Of a stretch of DNA of 64,000 nt, positions 12,300-23,305 are shown piece by piece. Origin of the DNA: Paraspadella gotoi. Its lineage: Eukaryota > Chaetognatha. Positions within the stretch are counted from its first letter, which is position 1; the number at the start of each line of letters is the position of its first letter. The notes beneath the pieces were generated by a model that searched no databases, was not told the DNA's origin, and saw only the letters and a list, made by a program, of their open reading frames with translations. The position numbers and the translations under genes were made by a program. The stretch is taken from contig JBJCIZ010000040.1 in assembly GCA_051294375.1 (NCBI GenBank), positions 290,330 to 354,329 on the forward strand, given 5' to 3'.

Positions 12300-12345
12300 T
12301 TAAAGTAGTCTGATTCGACATTGTTTGCTCAAACTTGTTTTCTTT
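12300..12345 (+). mobile_element. HINE-like 3' terminus, isolated
   Basis: GATTCGACATTGTTTGCTC followed by AAACTTGTTT is the family's 3' end without a body. Confidence 0.45.
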
Positions 12346-12495
12346 TTATCAAATTTTTATGAGAAATTAGTATTTAAATTTAGATTTTAATTGAAGTAAA
12401 AGTATTCTGTTTCATTAATTTCAAAGAGTTTGTTCTTTTGCTTTTTTAAAAAGAAATTCACAAAATATTTCAAATTTAACTAATCTGTTAAATTT

Positions 12496-12742
12496 GTAGT
12501 CGGGCATTGCCTAGGTTCACCCCGCCTAATAAGCATGACACCTTCAGTCCTGACCACCAGCTCATGACCACTAGGTACCGGGTTCAATCCCAACCCGGTA
12601 CCTACCCTGTGGGAAGCGTGAGGACGGCCGTAAGCCGCCTTGGGGGCGTGGCAACTCCTCAAGCCTGGTTCCAAGCCCAGGACCCGTTCCATGGCTACTA
12701 AAGGGGGTTATAGAAGTTACGGATAGTCATCTTCAGCCCACT
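12496..12742 (+). repeat. tRNA-derived SINE copy lacking box A
   Basis: It has the same sequence as the copy at 12885 from AGTCGGGCATTGCCTAGG onward. About 24 bases covering GGTGGCTCATTGAG, the box A candidate, are missing after CAGTCCTGACC. Box B, GGTTCAATCCC, is retained at 12581-12591. Confidence 0.5.
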
Positions 12743-12884
12743 TAGCGCCTTATCCACACTGGTGAGGCCCATCCTGTCGAGGGTATTCCAACCTTCTGAT
12801 TCCAGGCCCATGGACGTGCTGAAGATTGCTCCCCTCCCTCCACTGGAAGCAGTGCAGGGTGGGTTACAATCTGGGGGGCATGTA

Positions 12885-13165
12885 GTCGGGCATTGCCTAG
12901 GTTCACCCCGCCTATAAGCATGACACCTTCAGTCCTGACCCGGTGGCTCATTGAGTAAAGCCATCAGCTCATGACAACTAGGTACCAGGTTCAATCCCAA
13001 CCCGGTACCTACCCTGTGGGAAGCGTGAGGACGGCCGTAAGCCGCCTTGGGGGCGTGGCAACCCCTCAAGCCTGGTTCCAAGCCCAGGACCCGTTCCATG
13101 GCTACTAAAGGGGGTTATAGAAGTTACGGATAGTCATCTTCAGCCCACTTAGCGCCTTATCCACA
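12885..13165 (+). repeat. tRNA-derived SINE
   Basis: A box A-like TGGCTCATTGAGT (12944-12956) lies 44 bases upstream of a near-consensus box B GGTTCAATCCC (12988-12998), the usual RNA polymerase III promoter spacing. A non-tRNA body with ACGGCCGTAAGCCGCC follows and ends at GCCTTATCCACA. It stops about 50 bases before the first recognised exon of the host gene. Confidence 0.5.
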
Positions 13166-13219
13166 AATTTACACTTTTTTTAAAATTTTAATTGCTGAAA
13201 AAACTGTTTTCTTTTTCAG

Positions 13220-13535
13220 GAGATTGAAATACTGGGAATCATCTGGAATTAACTATTTTTGGCCAAAAATTTTATTTTTTAAATTTAAAAAGCCACAAGT
13301 TATTACTTCCTTTGTTATTGAAACTGTTGAAGGAAAAGCACCACGTCAAAAATTACATTATTATTTTTGGGGATCAAATAAATCAAATTGTATGGATCTT
13401 GATGCTCCTTCTCTGTATTATGCTACGTTTACAGAAAAATTAGCATCATTTAAAAATGACAAGTCTTTTTATTGCTATGGTTTCCGATTTGAAAAGTCCC
13501 CTGAAAAAACTGCTGCAATTCGATATCCAATAAAG
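13220..13535 (+). CDS. Internal exon of a cysteine-rich probable extracellular protein
   Basis: The exon is preceded by a pyrimidine tract and AG (13218-13219) and followed by GTAAAA. Its first base completes a codon from an unseen upstream exon, and it ends on a codon boundary. It encodes 105 residues without a stop, beginning R-L-K-Y-W-E. The stretch is aromatic-rich and contains F-V-I-E-T-V-E-G-K-A-P and Y-Y-F-W-G-S-N, with a few cysteines. It may be a beta-sandwich domain, but I do not recognise the family. Codon use is strongly A/T-ending, like the surrounding DNA. The upstream exons were not found in 1-13200, where repeats dominate. Confidence 0.7.
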
Positions 13536-14144
13536 GTAAAATTAAAAATATGAGAAAATTGAGAAAAATTTTTAATCAAATCTCAGCATGTCCGAATCTA
13601 TAATGCACTTTGTTGGATTGTCGGCCTGCTCTCATTGGTTGGTCAGTAGAGCGTTCAAATATAACAAAATATAAGATATTAAATTCCATTCATAATTTTT
13701 TTACTGTATTTTGCGCGGTGTTCGATGGCTTAGGCTTATCGATACCGTCATTTCTGTGAGACTCTGTCGCCGCCATCCTGAGCGTCTTGACCGGCGCCAT
13801 CGTCTCCTCTGCACTATTTCACCTTAATTCCAAGTTCTTCGTTAGCATGGAGTTGCCCAAGCTAGAACTCAAAGAAGCATCGCGACTCTTAGAACACTGT
13901 TCAAAACAATTATTATTACAACAATAACAGTCATTAACACACCACCACAACTACAACTACCACAATGATCATAATCATCATAAACTAAATAAAATTGACC
14001 ATAACCTGCATAGTGCATAATTAACTCATTAATTAATTCATTAATTAAATCGTGAGCAAATCCGGAATGTTTTGGTGAAACTTGTTTTTTAATAAACAGG
14101 ATATAAACTTGACATAGCTTTCCACCAATATAACTTTTTTTCAG
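13536..14144 (+). other. Intron (609 bases) holding an old HINE-like copy
   Basis: GT...AG ends with a phase 0 junction. Degenerate family 5' motifs lie near 13582-13650 (TGTCCGAATCTATAATGCAC, TTTGTTGG). A degenerate 3' end (AAATCCGGAATGTTTTGG, GAAACTTGTTTTTT) lies at 14060-14095. Confidence 0.6.
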
Positions 14145-14710
14145 TTTTATCGAAACGTGGTGGAGGATGGGAAGTTTGTTGAACAATGTAAACTTTGTTC
14201 CGAAGGAGAATATCAACCAGAAGAAAATGGAATAGCATGCTTATTTTGTGACCCTGGAAAATATACTGAAAAGAAAGGTAGTAAATCTTGCACAAAAACA
14301 TGTTCAAGGGGGAAAATGGCGAATGATGTGTTTAAAGCTACTGGATGTCTGGCTTGTTTACCTGGATCATATAATGATGAAGCTGGAAAAACAACATGTT
14401 GGGCTTGTGAACCTGGGACTCGGTCCTTAAACAAAGGATCTACAAAGTGTGAAAAATGTCCTCGAAATTGGTTCATAGATATGCCAGGACAACAACATTG
14501 TGCGGCTTGCGCTACAGGATGTACAAGTTTTACTGGTGATAGCAAATGCACAGGACCAAAGTCTGGAGATTTAACGAGTTGTGTTTCTAAGTATATTGAT
14601 GTTCAAGGATCAGAAGATTATAGTGGTGGTGGTAATGAGAAAACTCTTTTCAAAATGGCATGGTCATATCAAGGTCCAGGCTGGTGGTCTAGCGATACTG
14701 AATATAACAG
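14145..14710 (+). CDS. Cysteine-rich repeat exon of the same gene
   Basis: The acceptor AG is at 14143-14144 and the donor GT at 14711. The 188 codons plus two bases carry about 17 cysteines in a recurring pattern: C-x2-C, then 'G-x-Y', a glycine, then C-x2-C. Examples are C-K-L-C-S-E-G-E-Y, C-D-P-G-K-Y-T and C-L-P-G-S-Y-N. This is the pattern of the ephrin-receptor-like GCC2/GCC3 modules found in many extracellular proteins. The exon ends in a tryptophan-rich segment (A-W-S-Y-Q-G-P-G-W-W). Disulphide-bonded extracellular or lumenal placement follows from the cysteines. The ligand, membrane segment and name are unknown. Confidence 0.8.
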
Positions 14711-15291
14711 GTAATTTTATGAAATTTTTTTAAAGATATATTGTACAATGATTATGATGATAATTATTTGCATGAACAAACTTGGATGGAATCAGAATCA
14801 AAAATGGAATCGGATCCGCGACATGGGTAGAATCTTCAAATTCTGACACCGTCTTTGCTTGTGTCTTTTTCCACTTTGGTTTCGTGTTAAATGTTCCCAA
14901 AACTTCCTTTGTGATGGGTAAATAAGAAGGCAAAACAAATTTGTTAAAATAGGCAAGCTATTTGATAAATCAGTTTCATATATCCGTCCAGTCCCTGTTT
15001 TGGTATATTCATTAAATATGAAAAAAATCAATTCATATTTTACATAACATCATATAGGCTATATCCAAAAAAATCCTTTATAATTTTTTTTTAAACATAT
15101 GTAAAAAACATATTGAAAAATGTTACCTTAAAAATCTTAAAAGCATAAGGATCTCGACAAGGAATAGTCTCGTTCATTGATGCGATGATAGTCATTTATT
15201 GATGCGATGATAGTCATTCATTGATGCGATGATTCAATTAGAGAGAGAGTGTACGAAGACTAGCGGGTTCGTGCGACTTCGAAATCGGGAA

Positions 15292-15546
15292 TTATGGCAA
15301 CAGCCGGGTTGCTTGTGATGCCCATTGGGATGGGGCATCTCACTGTTGGCTTTGGGGGCTTCCGACCCTCAGTGACGCCTCCTGTCACTGGCGCGGTTAC
15401 CCTAGGACAGTCCCGCTTTGCCAATGCAGAGGGAAGTCGTTAGGACTGTGGATGGAACACTACGCCTGGATGGTGTGTTCCCCTCTGAGCCAATGGATTT
15501 GGCTGAAGGATGGTGTGACGTGAGGCGGTGTGAATATACCGCCACA
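15292..15546 (+). repeat. Intronic dispersed repeat, copy 1
   Basis: About 255 bases beginning ATGGCAACAGCCGGGTTGC and ending TATACCGCCACAGGA are repeated at 15752-16006 with few changes. A much older copy lies at 362-985. GC content is well above the surrounding intron. The origin is unknown. Confidence 0.75.
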
Positions 15547-15751
15547 GGATCCCCGGGCCAAGACATCACTCAGGTTCCTTAAGCCTGAGAGGTGTCTGAC
15601 AAGACTGTTACCATAGTGGGAGAGAGAGAGAGAGCACGAGAGTTGTGGGGGCATAGGTGTTTGTCGTAGCATACCCGAAGTCGGCAGGGCATAGGCGTTT
15701 GTCGTAGCATACCCTGAAAAGGTTGCGTGTTCGATAGTAGGGCTCACCACT

Positions 15752-16006
15752 TATGGCAACAGCCGGGTTGCCTGTGATGCCCATTGGGATGGGGCATCTC
15801 ACTGTTGGCTTTGGGGGCTTCCGACCCTCAGTGACGCTTCCAGTCACTGGCGCGGTTACCCTAAGACAGTCTCACTTTGCCAACGCAGAAGGAAGTCGTT
15901 AGGACTGTGGATGGAACACATACACCTGGGATGGTGTTCCCCCTCTGAGCCAATGGATTGGCTGAAGGATGGTGGACGTGAGGCAGTGTGAATATACCGC
16001 CACAGA
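15752..16006 (+). repeat. Intronic dispersed repeat, copy 2
   Basis: Direct repeat of 15292-15546. The copies are separated by about 205 bases containing GA microsatellites and a duplicated GGCATAGGTGTTTGTCGTAG block. Confidence 0.75.
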
Positions 16007-16239
16007 ATCTTGTTTGACGCCGTCGATCAAATAAGAGAGAGAGAGAGAGTAGCTGCCCTGCAATGGCCACGAAATCTAGGCCATATAAGTTATTGTATTT
16101 TGCAATTTTGTATTGAGAAATAAGTGCGGAATAAATGGCGATAAAAAAAGTTTTTAGAAAGAAAAAAATAATCAGAATTTTTCAAAAAATGAACGATCAC
16201 GCAAGAGATCGTACAGAGAGACAGAAAGGGAGAGTAGTT

Positions 16240-16430
16240 TTCATCGTCTTCTTGGTCTCCTTCATCGTCGGTTTTTTCTTTGACTTTGCCATCATTTTCG
16301 TCGTGGTCTTCGTCGTCGCCTTCTTTGTCGTCTTCTTCGTCGTCCTCTTCATCGTCGTCTTCGTCTTCGTCGTCATCTATGCCATGGTTTTTATCGTTTT
16401 CTTCCTTGTTGTCGTCGGTTTTCTTCTACC
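16240..16430. repeat. TCGTCGTCTTC-type trinucleotide-rich tract
   Basis: Runs of TCG/TCT/TTC triplets. The - strand frame would read almost only Asp and Glu, and the + strand frame almost only Val, Phe and Ile. It is simple-sequence composition inside an intron, not a supported exon. Confidence 0.6.
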
Positions 16431-16488
16431 AATCAATCAATCAGAAACTTACGTAGAAGCCATTTGCAGTTTTTCTGATTGACAGTTA

Positions 16489-16800
16489 ACAAGTTTGAGC
16501 AAACAATGTCGGATCTGCCCATGATCATTATCGGTAATTAATTAATTAATAAATAATTAATTAATTCAAGTTAATTAATTAATTAATAATTAATATATTC
16601 AAGTTAATTGTTTAAGTAATTTGATCCGAAATGTTTGTTTTGATTGATTAATTGACTGATTAATTAATTATTGATTAATTAATTGACTAATTGATTAATT
16701 AACTGATTAATTATTTGATTAATTAATACATCTTGCATTTACATTTAAAATAAAAAGAAAAAGAAGCATAATCAATTAGTGAAACAGGTTCTTTGTTTTT
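16489..16800 (-). mobile_element. HINE-like repeat, 3' half
   Basis: Read on the - strand it runs from a core-block end (CAAAGAACCTGTTTCACTAA), through TTAATTAA tails, to GGCAGATCCGACATTGTTTG and the terminal CTCAAACTTGTT. It is interrupted at its inner end, within the core block, by the foldback element at 16801. Confidence 0.6.
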
Positions 16801-17379
16801 TAAAATTCTAAAAGTGAGGAACGAACAACATTATACTAATGAACATTTATGTAATAAAAAAATTTATAATAAATTTTACAATTTACGCTGTAAGCCATAT
16901 TTATACTAGTACTAATCCAATAAATAAATGTTAAAATTTCAAAAGTTTTTTTTTAAGATTTTTTTGCAGATTTGGATTTGTCATAAAAAGTTGATAAAAA
17001 GAAATATAACTCTTTTTGAAAAATTCATTTATTAAGTGAGTCAAAAATTATAAAAAACTATATTTTAAGCTGAAAATTAACTTTTTATATATTAAATATA
17101 GTTTTTTTAATTTTTAACCCACTTAATGAAAGAATTTTTAAAATGATTTATATTTTCTTCTATCAACTTTTGACGAGGAATTCAAATCTGCAATCAAAAT
17201 TAAGAAAAGCCTATTTTGAAATTTTTCTATTTTATAAGGATAGTACTATATATAAATATAGCCTACTGCGAAAATTAAAAAACATAAAATAAATTTTTTT
17301 TACAAATTAATGTTCACTGATGGTATGTTGTTCATAATTGACTTTTAGAATTTTCATATGTAACTTTCACTACGCCTTA
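16801..17379. mobile_element. hAT-like foldback element (uninterrupted copy)
   Basis: The first half (AAAATTCTAAAAGTGAGG, GAACAACAT, AGTACTAATCC) is the imperfect inverted complement of the second half (GGATAGTACTATATATAAAT, ATGTTGTTCATAATTG, ACTTTTAGAATTTT). The whole unit can therefore fold into one long hairpin. It ends ...CTACGCCTTA. The left terminus, expected to start TAAGG, is lost. It matches 55192-55670 plus 60803-60934, the same element split by a gypsy insertion. It carries GGATAGTACTATATA uninterrupted at the insertion point, so it is the empty site. Confidence 0.65.
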
Positions 17380-17806
17380 CTATATATAGAATACGCTATA
17401 GCTATAGAATATGCTATTAGCAATGAATACTTCCACAACAAATAATACAAAACACTGTAACCACAGAATATATAAAAACCATAACCAATAACCATATCTT
17501 AAAAAACATACTAGGTCTATATTTTCTTTTAAATTAAAAACTTATTTAAGAGAGTAAATAATCATAGAATACATATGAATTTAAAAAAAGTTTATCCATA
17601 AAATTTACATAAAGTGGTACTTTCCTGCCTTAAAATCCTCAATCTTTTAAATTTTGCTCCCTATACAAGTCCTATTAAGTTATCATTTTGTAGGAAAGAC
17701 AGAGGTTAAACAATAATAGTCTGTTTATTGTCAAAAACAAAATTGAAATGAATGGATAATTTTACATTGGTTGTAATAATTTAAATTTTTTTTTAATATT
17801 TTTTAG

Positions 17807-17897
17807 GTTGTGGTATCTGCCTTATTGGAGTGGTGGATGGGCCTGGGCTGAAAGAGTAAATCCTTATGTTTTTCCAAGAAAACCTGATACAGATTAA
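17807..17897 (+). CDS. Last coding exon of the cysteine-rich gene
   Basis: The acceptor AG is at 17805-17806. Its first base completes the arginine codon split at 14709-14710. Twenty-nine further residues follow, rich in tryptophan and proline (L-W-Y-L-P-Y-W-S-G-G-W-A-W), before TAA at 17895-17897. The tail is hydrophilic with no membrane anchor, so this end of the protein looks soluble. Confidence 0.75.
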
Positions 17898-17994
17898 AAA
17901 ACAAGAACAAAAACAATTGAATGTTTTGAAAAACTAATTATACACATTCTTTTTTCAGAAATTATCAATGAACTTGCTTGATTTTTATATTAGA

Positions 17995-18000
17995 AATAAA
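17995..18000 (+). promoter_or_regulatory. Polyadenylation signal AATAAA
   Basis: A canonical AATAAA lies 98 bases after the stop codon, before repeat DNA begins near 18106. Confidence 0.6.
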
Positions 18001-18105
18001 ATGTAAAATTCTTCAATAAATTTGATATATTTTGTATGTTCTTTAAAGTAGCATATAGGATGAGTGTATCTGTGTTGGGCCGCGCGGTTCCCCTCCGCGT
18101 TTTGG

Positions 18106-18930
18106 ATCGCAAAATGCAAGCTTCTTCCCTGCGGTCCAGGATTGGAGGGCCTCGACCAATCACCGTCGAGAGTTGGGAGAAGATATTTTACCTTTTTTCC
18201 CACGAATTTCACGCGTAGCCATCAAGGAAACGCGTTGGCTGGGAGTTAATTGAGACGCTCCGATCTTGCCCCTATGGACGGCCAACCGTTTCTAAAACAT
18301 GCGTTTATCAATTGCATAATGGTTTTACTTTGATGCACGAATTTTTATCTTGTTTTTATTTATGTTTTTATCCTGTTTTTACTCGTTTTCGTGCCTTTTT
18401 ATGTGATGCAATATAATACTAACGCTAACCTTTGGATTCCTGGTCGAAATATTAGGTTTTTAGGCAGCAAGATCAAACATTAGAAACGGAGCTGGAACGA
18501 CATCGCGTCTTCGCCGAGGTGAGAGATTTGAAAAAGGTGAGAATTTGAAATTCGATTGAAATTTTTACTTTGATTCCCGGCCTTTTTATGACGCGAATTT
18601 ATTCGCCAAAACGCGACGCTGGTGAAAAAACTAATATTTCTCTCCCTTTCTCTCTCGGCGAAAATTACGACGCGCGGAGATTCACGATACTGAAGGCAAA
18701 ATATTTGGTCTCATTTACGACGCTGATGGTGGAGAAGATTGTTGAGAATTTCTCCGTCTCTCACACCTTCAGCCAAAGATTATGACGGCTTGAGCATCTC
18801 GTTCTGACGACGACGCTCGCCTTTTATACGATTTTGACATTATTATTTTAACCTTTTCCCCTTTTAATTTTCGGTTTTTTTCTTTTCCTATAGATTCGAG
18901 ATAGCTTCACTTGGCTCGGGCCTTTGCCGG
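18106..18930 (+). repeat. 5' region of the BEL/Pao element, copy 1
   Basis: Homology to the second copy starts here (GATCGCAAAATGCAAGCTTC; second copy at about 26690). The region holds T-rich blocks and TAGGCAGCAAGATCAAAC near 18473. A similar T-rich block and ACAAGATCAAAC occur at 45749-45917 beside another LTR-element protease, so this is probably LTR/leader sequence. A 5' LTR boundary cannot be drawn. Confidence 0.4.
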
Positions 18931-20661
18931 TGGCCTCGCAACAATCAGCCTGATGATGAGCTTTGGGCGGCGCATCTGGAGTTGGTCGCGGAGCTGAAGC
19001 AGGTCGCAGAAGGGAAGATTCCGGATTACAACCCTCGGATGCGGGTCAATGCCGCCCTGATGGTGTTGGAAGGGACGAGCATGACGACATTGGATTCAAA
19101 AAGAACTAAGGCTAACAGAGATGAAGTGAATCAAGCTTGAGCTACTCTTCTTGCTTGGGATAGTTTGGCACAGCAAAGAGGGTTTCCAAGGAGCCCAAGT
19201 TATGGTCCTCCTCCCAGATCTTTTTTCCCTGATACGGCTGGTGGAGTGCTTGGTGTTCCTACCACTCAGGTTGATGTAAGGCCCAAGGTGATTGTCACTG
19301 GTCACGCTGATGATTTAGAAAGGCCTTCTCAGTCTGAAGTGGAGGGTGCACCTGCACAGGGGCTACCTCCAAGTGGCAGAGCTGTGGGTGAGCTCAGCCT
19401 GGCTGGTTCTTGTGGTGGCTCCAGAAGGGCTGCTACAGGAACTGGCCGGGCTTCAAGCTGCCCTAGTGATGCTGCTCGGGAGCATTCCAACCATTCTAGC
19501 AGGAGATCAGGGACAAAGAGGGAAGGGAGGTCAGTCAGATCTGGTTCTGGAAGAGATTCGCATGGGTCTGGTAAGAGTAGCAGGTCTGCTAAATCTATGA
19601 AAGCTGAGTTAGCAGCAATTAAAGCTACACAGGCTATTGACCAGGAAATGGTTGATATATTGAAAAAAGATTTTGAACAGAATCAAGCTTTAAATGCTGC
19701 TTTAGAAAAACAAAAATTTGAAAGAGATCTTAAATTAAAAGAATTAGAAGGAAAGAAGATTCAGGATGACTTGCAGGCAAGAATTGATGCTGCTGAAGCT
19801 ATTGATAATGAACAAGAATTACCTCTTCTTGCAGATCCTCCTCAACCTACACAGGATATGGTCGCGGATTGGACGCCAAAGCACTCCTCCGTGACTGATG
19901 CTACCAATGGAGGTGATGCTGCTGCTCCAACGGCAGTAGAGAAGAATTCTTTAAAGGAGAACATCGATTTCAAAGATCCTTCACCAGGTGCTATTGCTCT
20001 GAATCCTTTGGCAGGGGTTTAGGTTCCTCCTATTAATCCTCTTCCTTTGGTTTCAGCCGCAGCAGCGCCTGTAATCGGTGCAGCCCTTCCTCCAGTCCCT
20101 CAACACTTCAGTGCTCAGGATTGTGCCCTGCTGCACATGGTTGGCGGCAGCACTTTGCAACGTAAGCGTCCATCTCAGGCAGAAAAGTGGTCGGGCACAC
20201 CAGCAGGTTGTGAGCCTTTCCTGAGGGAATTTGCTATACACGTTGAGAGTGTTTCAGGCATGACTGGGCATGACAAATTTTTTGAATTGTTGGAGTGGAC
20301 TAAGGGAGCGGCCAATATGGCGATCCAAGAGTTTAAGATGCATGCCAATGGTGACGAAGCTCTGGAACTTTCAAAGACAAGATTACGCGAATATTGGGGT
20401 TACAAAAAATGTACTGCTTTGGATAAATTGGAAGAGCTCCTGAAGAAGGAGGAGATCAAATTCTCTGAACATGATGGTCTGCGCGAATTTTGTTGGGATC
20501 TCCAATGGATGGCAAAGGTAGCTCAAATCAATGATGATTATAAAGAGTTTGATTCCATTGACGTCCTGCGGAGAATCATCGAAAGACATCCCCTTCATCA
20601 GAGAAGCTTGGAAGAAATATCACCACAAGATGACGGTACGGTTGAATCGCATCAGCAATGA
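18931..20661 (+). pseudogene. BEL/Pao gag-like region, copy 1
   Basis: One reading frame runs through with two stops: TGA at 19138-19140 and TAG at 20020-20022. The N-terminal part is followed by a Ser/Arg/Gly-rich stretch. A probable coiled coil of Lys/Glu/Leu (about 19596-19830) comes next. The segment after the second stop includes G-C-E-P-F-L-R-E-F and F-F-E-L-L-E-W-T-K-G-A-A, typical of BEL/Pao gag proteins (DUF1759-type). The frame ends at 20661, and the zinc-finger region continues one frame away. Particle assembly is the family role; this copy is broken. Confidence 0.65.
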
Positions 20662-20699
20662 CACCTGCGATGACTGACTCCACTGCTGTGGCAAAGAAG

Positions 20700-21434
20700 A
20701 TTCCGTATTGTCAAGTATGTAAGAATGAACATAATATTATTGATTGTTCTTTGTTCAAATCAAAATCTGTGTCTGAACGAGTTTCCCAGATTCGGAGCAC
20801 TGGCAGCTGCTATTGATGTCTGCGGCGAGGACACATGCAACAAGATTGCTGGGTCAAAGAGATGTGTAGCAAGTGCGATTCAGATCTACAGCACACGCTC
20901 CTTCATTTTGATGCTCAACCTGCCCAGGTCTCTAGTTCGGATTTTGGTGACCTGCCTCATGAGAAGGATGGTCGATCTAGAGATGATTTGGAGGCTGAAG
21001 AAGTCTTCAGGCAATTAATTGAATTGGTTGATGGGCATTTTTGGGTTGCTCTCCCATGGAAAGGTGGCCGTAAAGCTGCTGTGATGAACCTTTCTAAGGT
21101 TGACCATCGTGCCATGGCTATCAAGAGAGCCGAGAAAGCCCATGCTAAGTTGCTTCGCGATCGTGAAGCTTTTGACACAGTGAATGGGATTGTCAAGGAG
21201 TGGTTGAATGAAAGAGTCGCCTCTGAGATCTCAAAAGTCAGTGACCCTCTTCAGCCAATCTGGACAATGCCCATAGTGCTTGTTCGTAGAGATGATAAGC
21301 CTGGGAAGGTCAGGATTTACCATGATGCTAAAGCTGAAGTAAGAGGTATAAGTTTGAATAGTCAGCTCATGGCAGGTCAAGACTTGAACAGCAAGTTATC
21401 GGCATCTTGCTTCGCTTTAGGGAGAAGCCTATAG
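20700..21434 (+). pseudogene. BEL/Pao zinc knuckle joined to reverse transcriptase N-terminus
   Basis: A C-Q-V-C ... D-C-S-L-F zinc-finger start is followed by a C-L-R-R-G-H ... D-C knuckle and C-S-K-C. A TGA at 20814-20816 falls inside it. Only about 35 residues later the RT leader begins (F-W-V-A-L-P-W-K), then the conserved R-R-D-D-K-P-G-K-V-R-I and S-L-N-S-Q-L. In BEL/Pao elements an aspartic protease normally sits between these two parts, and there is no room for it here. The frame breaks at 21434, in the segment before the first RT catalytic aspartate. Confidence 0.65.
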
Positions 21435-21888
21435 TGCTGATGGCGGATGTGAAAGGTTTCTTTCACCAGGTGAGGGTTTCTCCTCTTGACACAGAGGCTT
21501 TAAGGTTTGCCTTTTGGCGTGATTCTGAGGTCTTTGAGCCTTAGATCCTCAAAGCTCTCATAACTGTGTTCGGTTTGAAGCCCTCCCCATCTGCCTGCGC
21601 ATTTGTGGTCAAGGTCGTGATAAATACCATCCTGTCACAATTGAGGCAGTTAAGAGGGATTTGTATGTCGACGATATCATGAATGGTCAGGCATCTGTTG
21701 AAGATGCCAAAAGAAGTCACGTTGAACTGCAGGAGTTGTTCGCCGCTGGTGGGTTTCAACTCACCAAATGGCGGTCGAATGACCCTGAGGTGCGGCAGGC
21801 GATTAGAGATTGTGGGCCATCAGACCCTGAAGAGGTGAAGGATCCTGATGAGCTGATGGGCAAAGCCCTTGGCGTAGCCTATGATTGA
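21430..21888 (+). pseudogene. BEL/Pao reverse transcriptase core, broken
   Basis: The first catalytic motif M-A-D-V-K-G-F-F-H-Q-V-R-V is in one frame, with a TAG at 21542-21544. A frame change near 21650 then leads to L-Y-V-D-D-I, the YVDD catalytic motif, and L-T-K-W-R-S-N. Both metal-binding aspartate motifs survive, but the product cannot be continuous. Confidence 0.65.
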
Positions 21889-21989
21889 GGCACAGATGAT
21901 TTGGCCTTTAAGGTGGATCACCTTAAGGAGGGGGGAGAAGTGAGGACTAGGAATCGTCTCTCCCCTACCTCATTTTGCCAAACGCATAC

Positions 21990-23305
21990 TTCAGCGCTTG
22001 TGTGAGAAGGGGTGCAATTGGGATGATCCTGTGCCCAAGGACGAGTTAGATTTGTTCATGGAATGGAGAGGTTCCCTGGCCGAGATTGAAAAATTAAGGC
22101 TCAGGAGATACCATCTTCCCATCGAGTTTGGAGATGTTGGTGACAGGCAGCTCCACCTGTTTGGTGATGCCTCCATGGAAGCATATGGTGCGGTTGCTTA
22201 TCTTCGCTTTGCTTTTTGACCTCGCGATCGAGGGTGGCACCCATCAATCAGAGAAATAAGGCTGTTGAGGAGACACTCCCGCGTCTTGAATTAACTGCTG
22301 CAGTCGTGGCGGTTGACCTCTACAGTTTGCTAGAACAAGAACTCGATGAAAAGGCAGACTCCGTGACTCTGTGGTCGGACTCTCAATGTGTCCTGAAGCA
22401 GATTCGCAATACAGAGACCCGTTTTAAGGCCTTTGTTGCGAATCGCGTCACAAAGATCCTGCAAAGGACGACGCCTGATCAGTGGAGATATGTTCCCACG
22501 GACGTTAATCCAGCTGACATGTGCTCCAGGGGCTTGAGGGCTGATGCGAAGGAGAAGTGGGACCAACTCCATCAGGGTCCCCAGTTTCTCCGAGAGTTGC
22601 CCGAGTGCTGGCCCATGGAGCAGATTGACGTAAAGCCTGAAGAAGTTACTGTCGTGCCAGAAGTGACATGTAATGTTACTAGTGCTGTGAAGGATGACTT
22701 TGTTTACCGCCTCTTTGAGAATGTTTCAACATGGAAAAGAGCGGTTCGACGCATATCGATCTTGCAGCGGTTTCTGGACCACCTCTTCAAGGTTCCTCGC
22801 AGGTCTCTTGATCCTCTTGAGCGTGCTGAGGTGACCTTGGTCCGGTTACTGCAGCAGCAGTCATTCTCTGCAGAATTGAAGCGTTTGGCAATTTCAGAGA
22901 GATGTCCGAGACGAGAGCTTCGATCGGGGAATTTGCCTCTGAGAAAGCTTGACCCCTTTGTTGATGATGCCGGCACCCATAGGGTTGGTGGCAGACTTGA
23001 CAAGGCGGACGAGGAGTATCAGACTAGACACCCATGGATTCTCCCATCGTCGTACCATCTTGTCAAGGACCTGATTCAGAAGTATCATGAAGAGTTGGCG
23101 CATGGTGGGGTGGAGGCCACATTGGCTCATCTTCGGTCTAAGTTCTGGATCATTGGGGCGCGCTCTGCCACCAGATCAATGAGATGGCATTGTTTTCATT
23201 GCCGAAAGATGCGAGCGCAACCCCTTGACCAGAAAATGGCACCTCTTCTGACCGATCGTGTGACACAAGGCCATCCATTCCTCTCTACCGGTGTAGACTT
23301 ATTTG
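21990..23305 (+). pseudogene. BEL/Pao RNase H and integrase N-terminus
   Basis: G-D-A-S-M-E-A-Y-G-A (about 22162) is the first RNase H motif. After a frameshift near 22225 the longest frame of the element carries L-P-R-L-E-L-T-A-A, W-S-D-S-Q-C-V-L and V-N-P-A-D-M-C-S-R-G, diagnostic of BEL/Pao RNase H. An integrase HHCC zinc domain follows (H-E-E-L-A-H-G-G ... C-F-H-C). The reading stops making BEL sense right after G-V-D-L-F-G, where the DDE core should begin, because the sequence switches to a reversed gypsy fragment. Confidence 0.7.

Larger units (their letters stand above)
14711..17806 (+). other. Intron (3.1 kb) filled with repeats
   Basis: GTAATT donor and TTTTTTAG acceptor. It contains the 255-base direct repeat pair, an acidic-codon simple repeat near 16240-16430, a reversed HINE-like 3' half and a foldback element. 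Confidence 0.75.

Noticed and set aside
12480-12951. Short open frames on both strands
   Set aside because: They lie within SINE copies and share the repeat's boundaries.
16135-16482. 115-codon open frame of Val/Phe/Ile that looks like a membrane protein, and an Asp/Glu-rich frame on the other strand
   Set aside because: Both are products of a TCG/TCT/TTC simple repeat in the middle of an intron, with no splice support.
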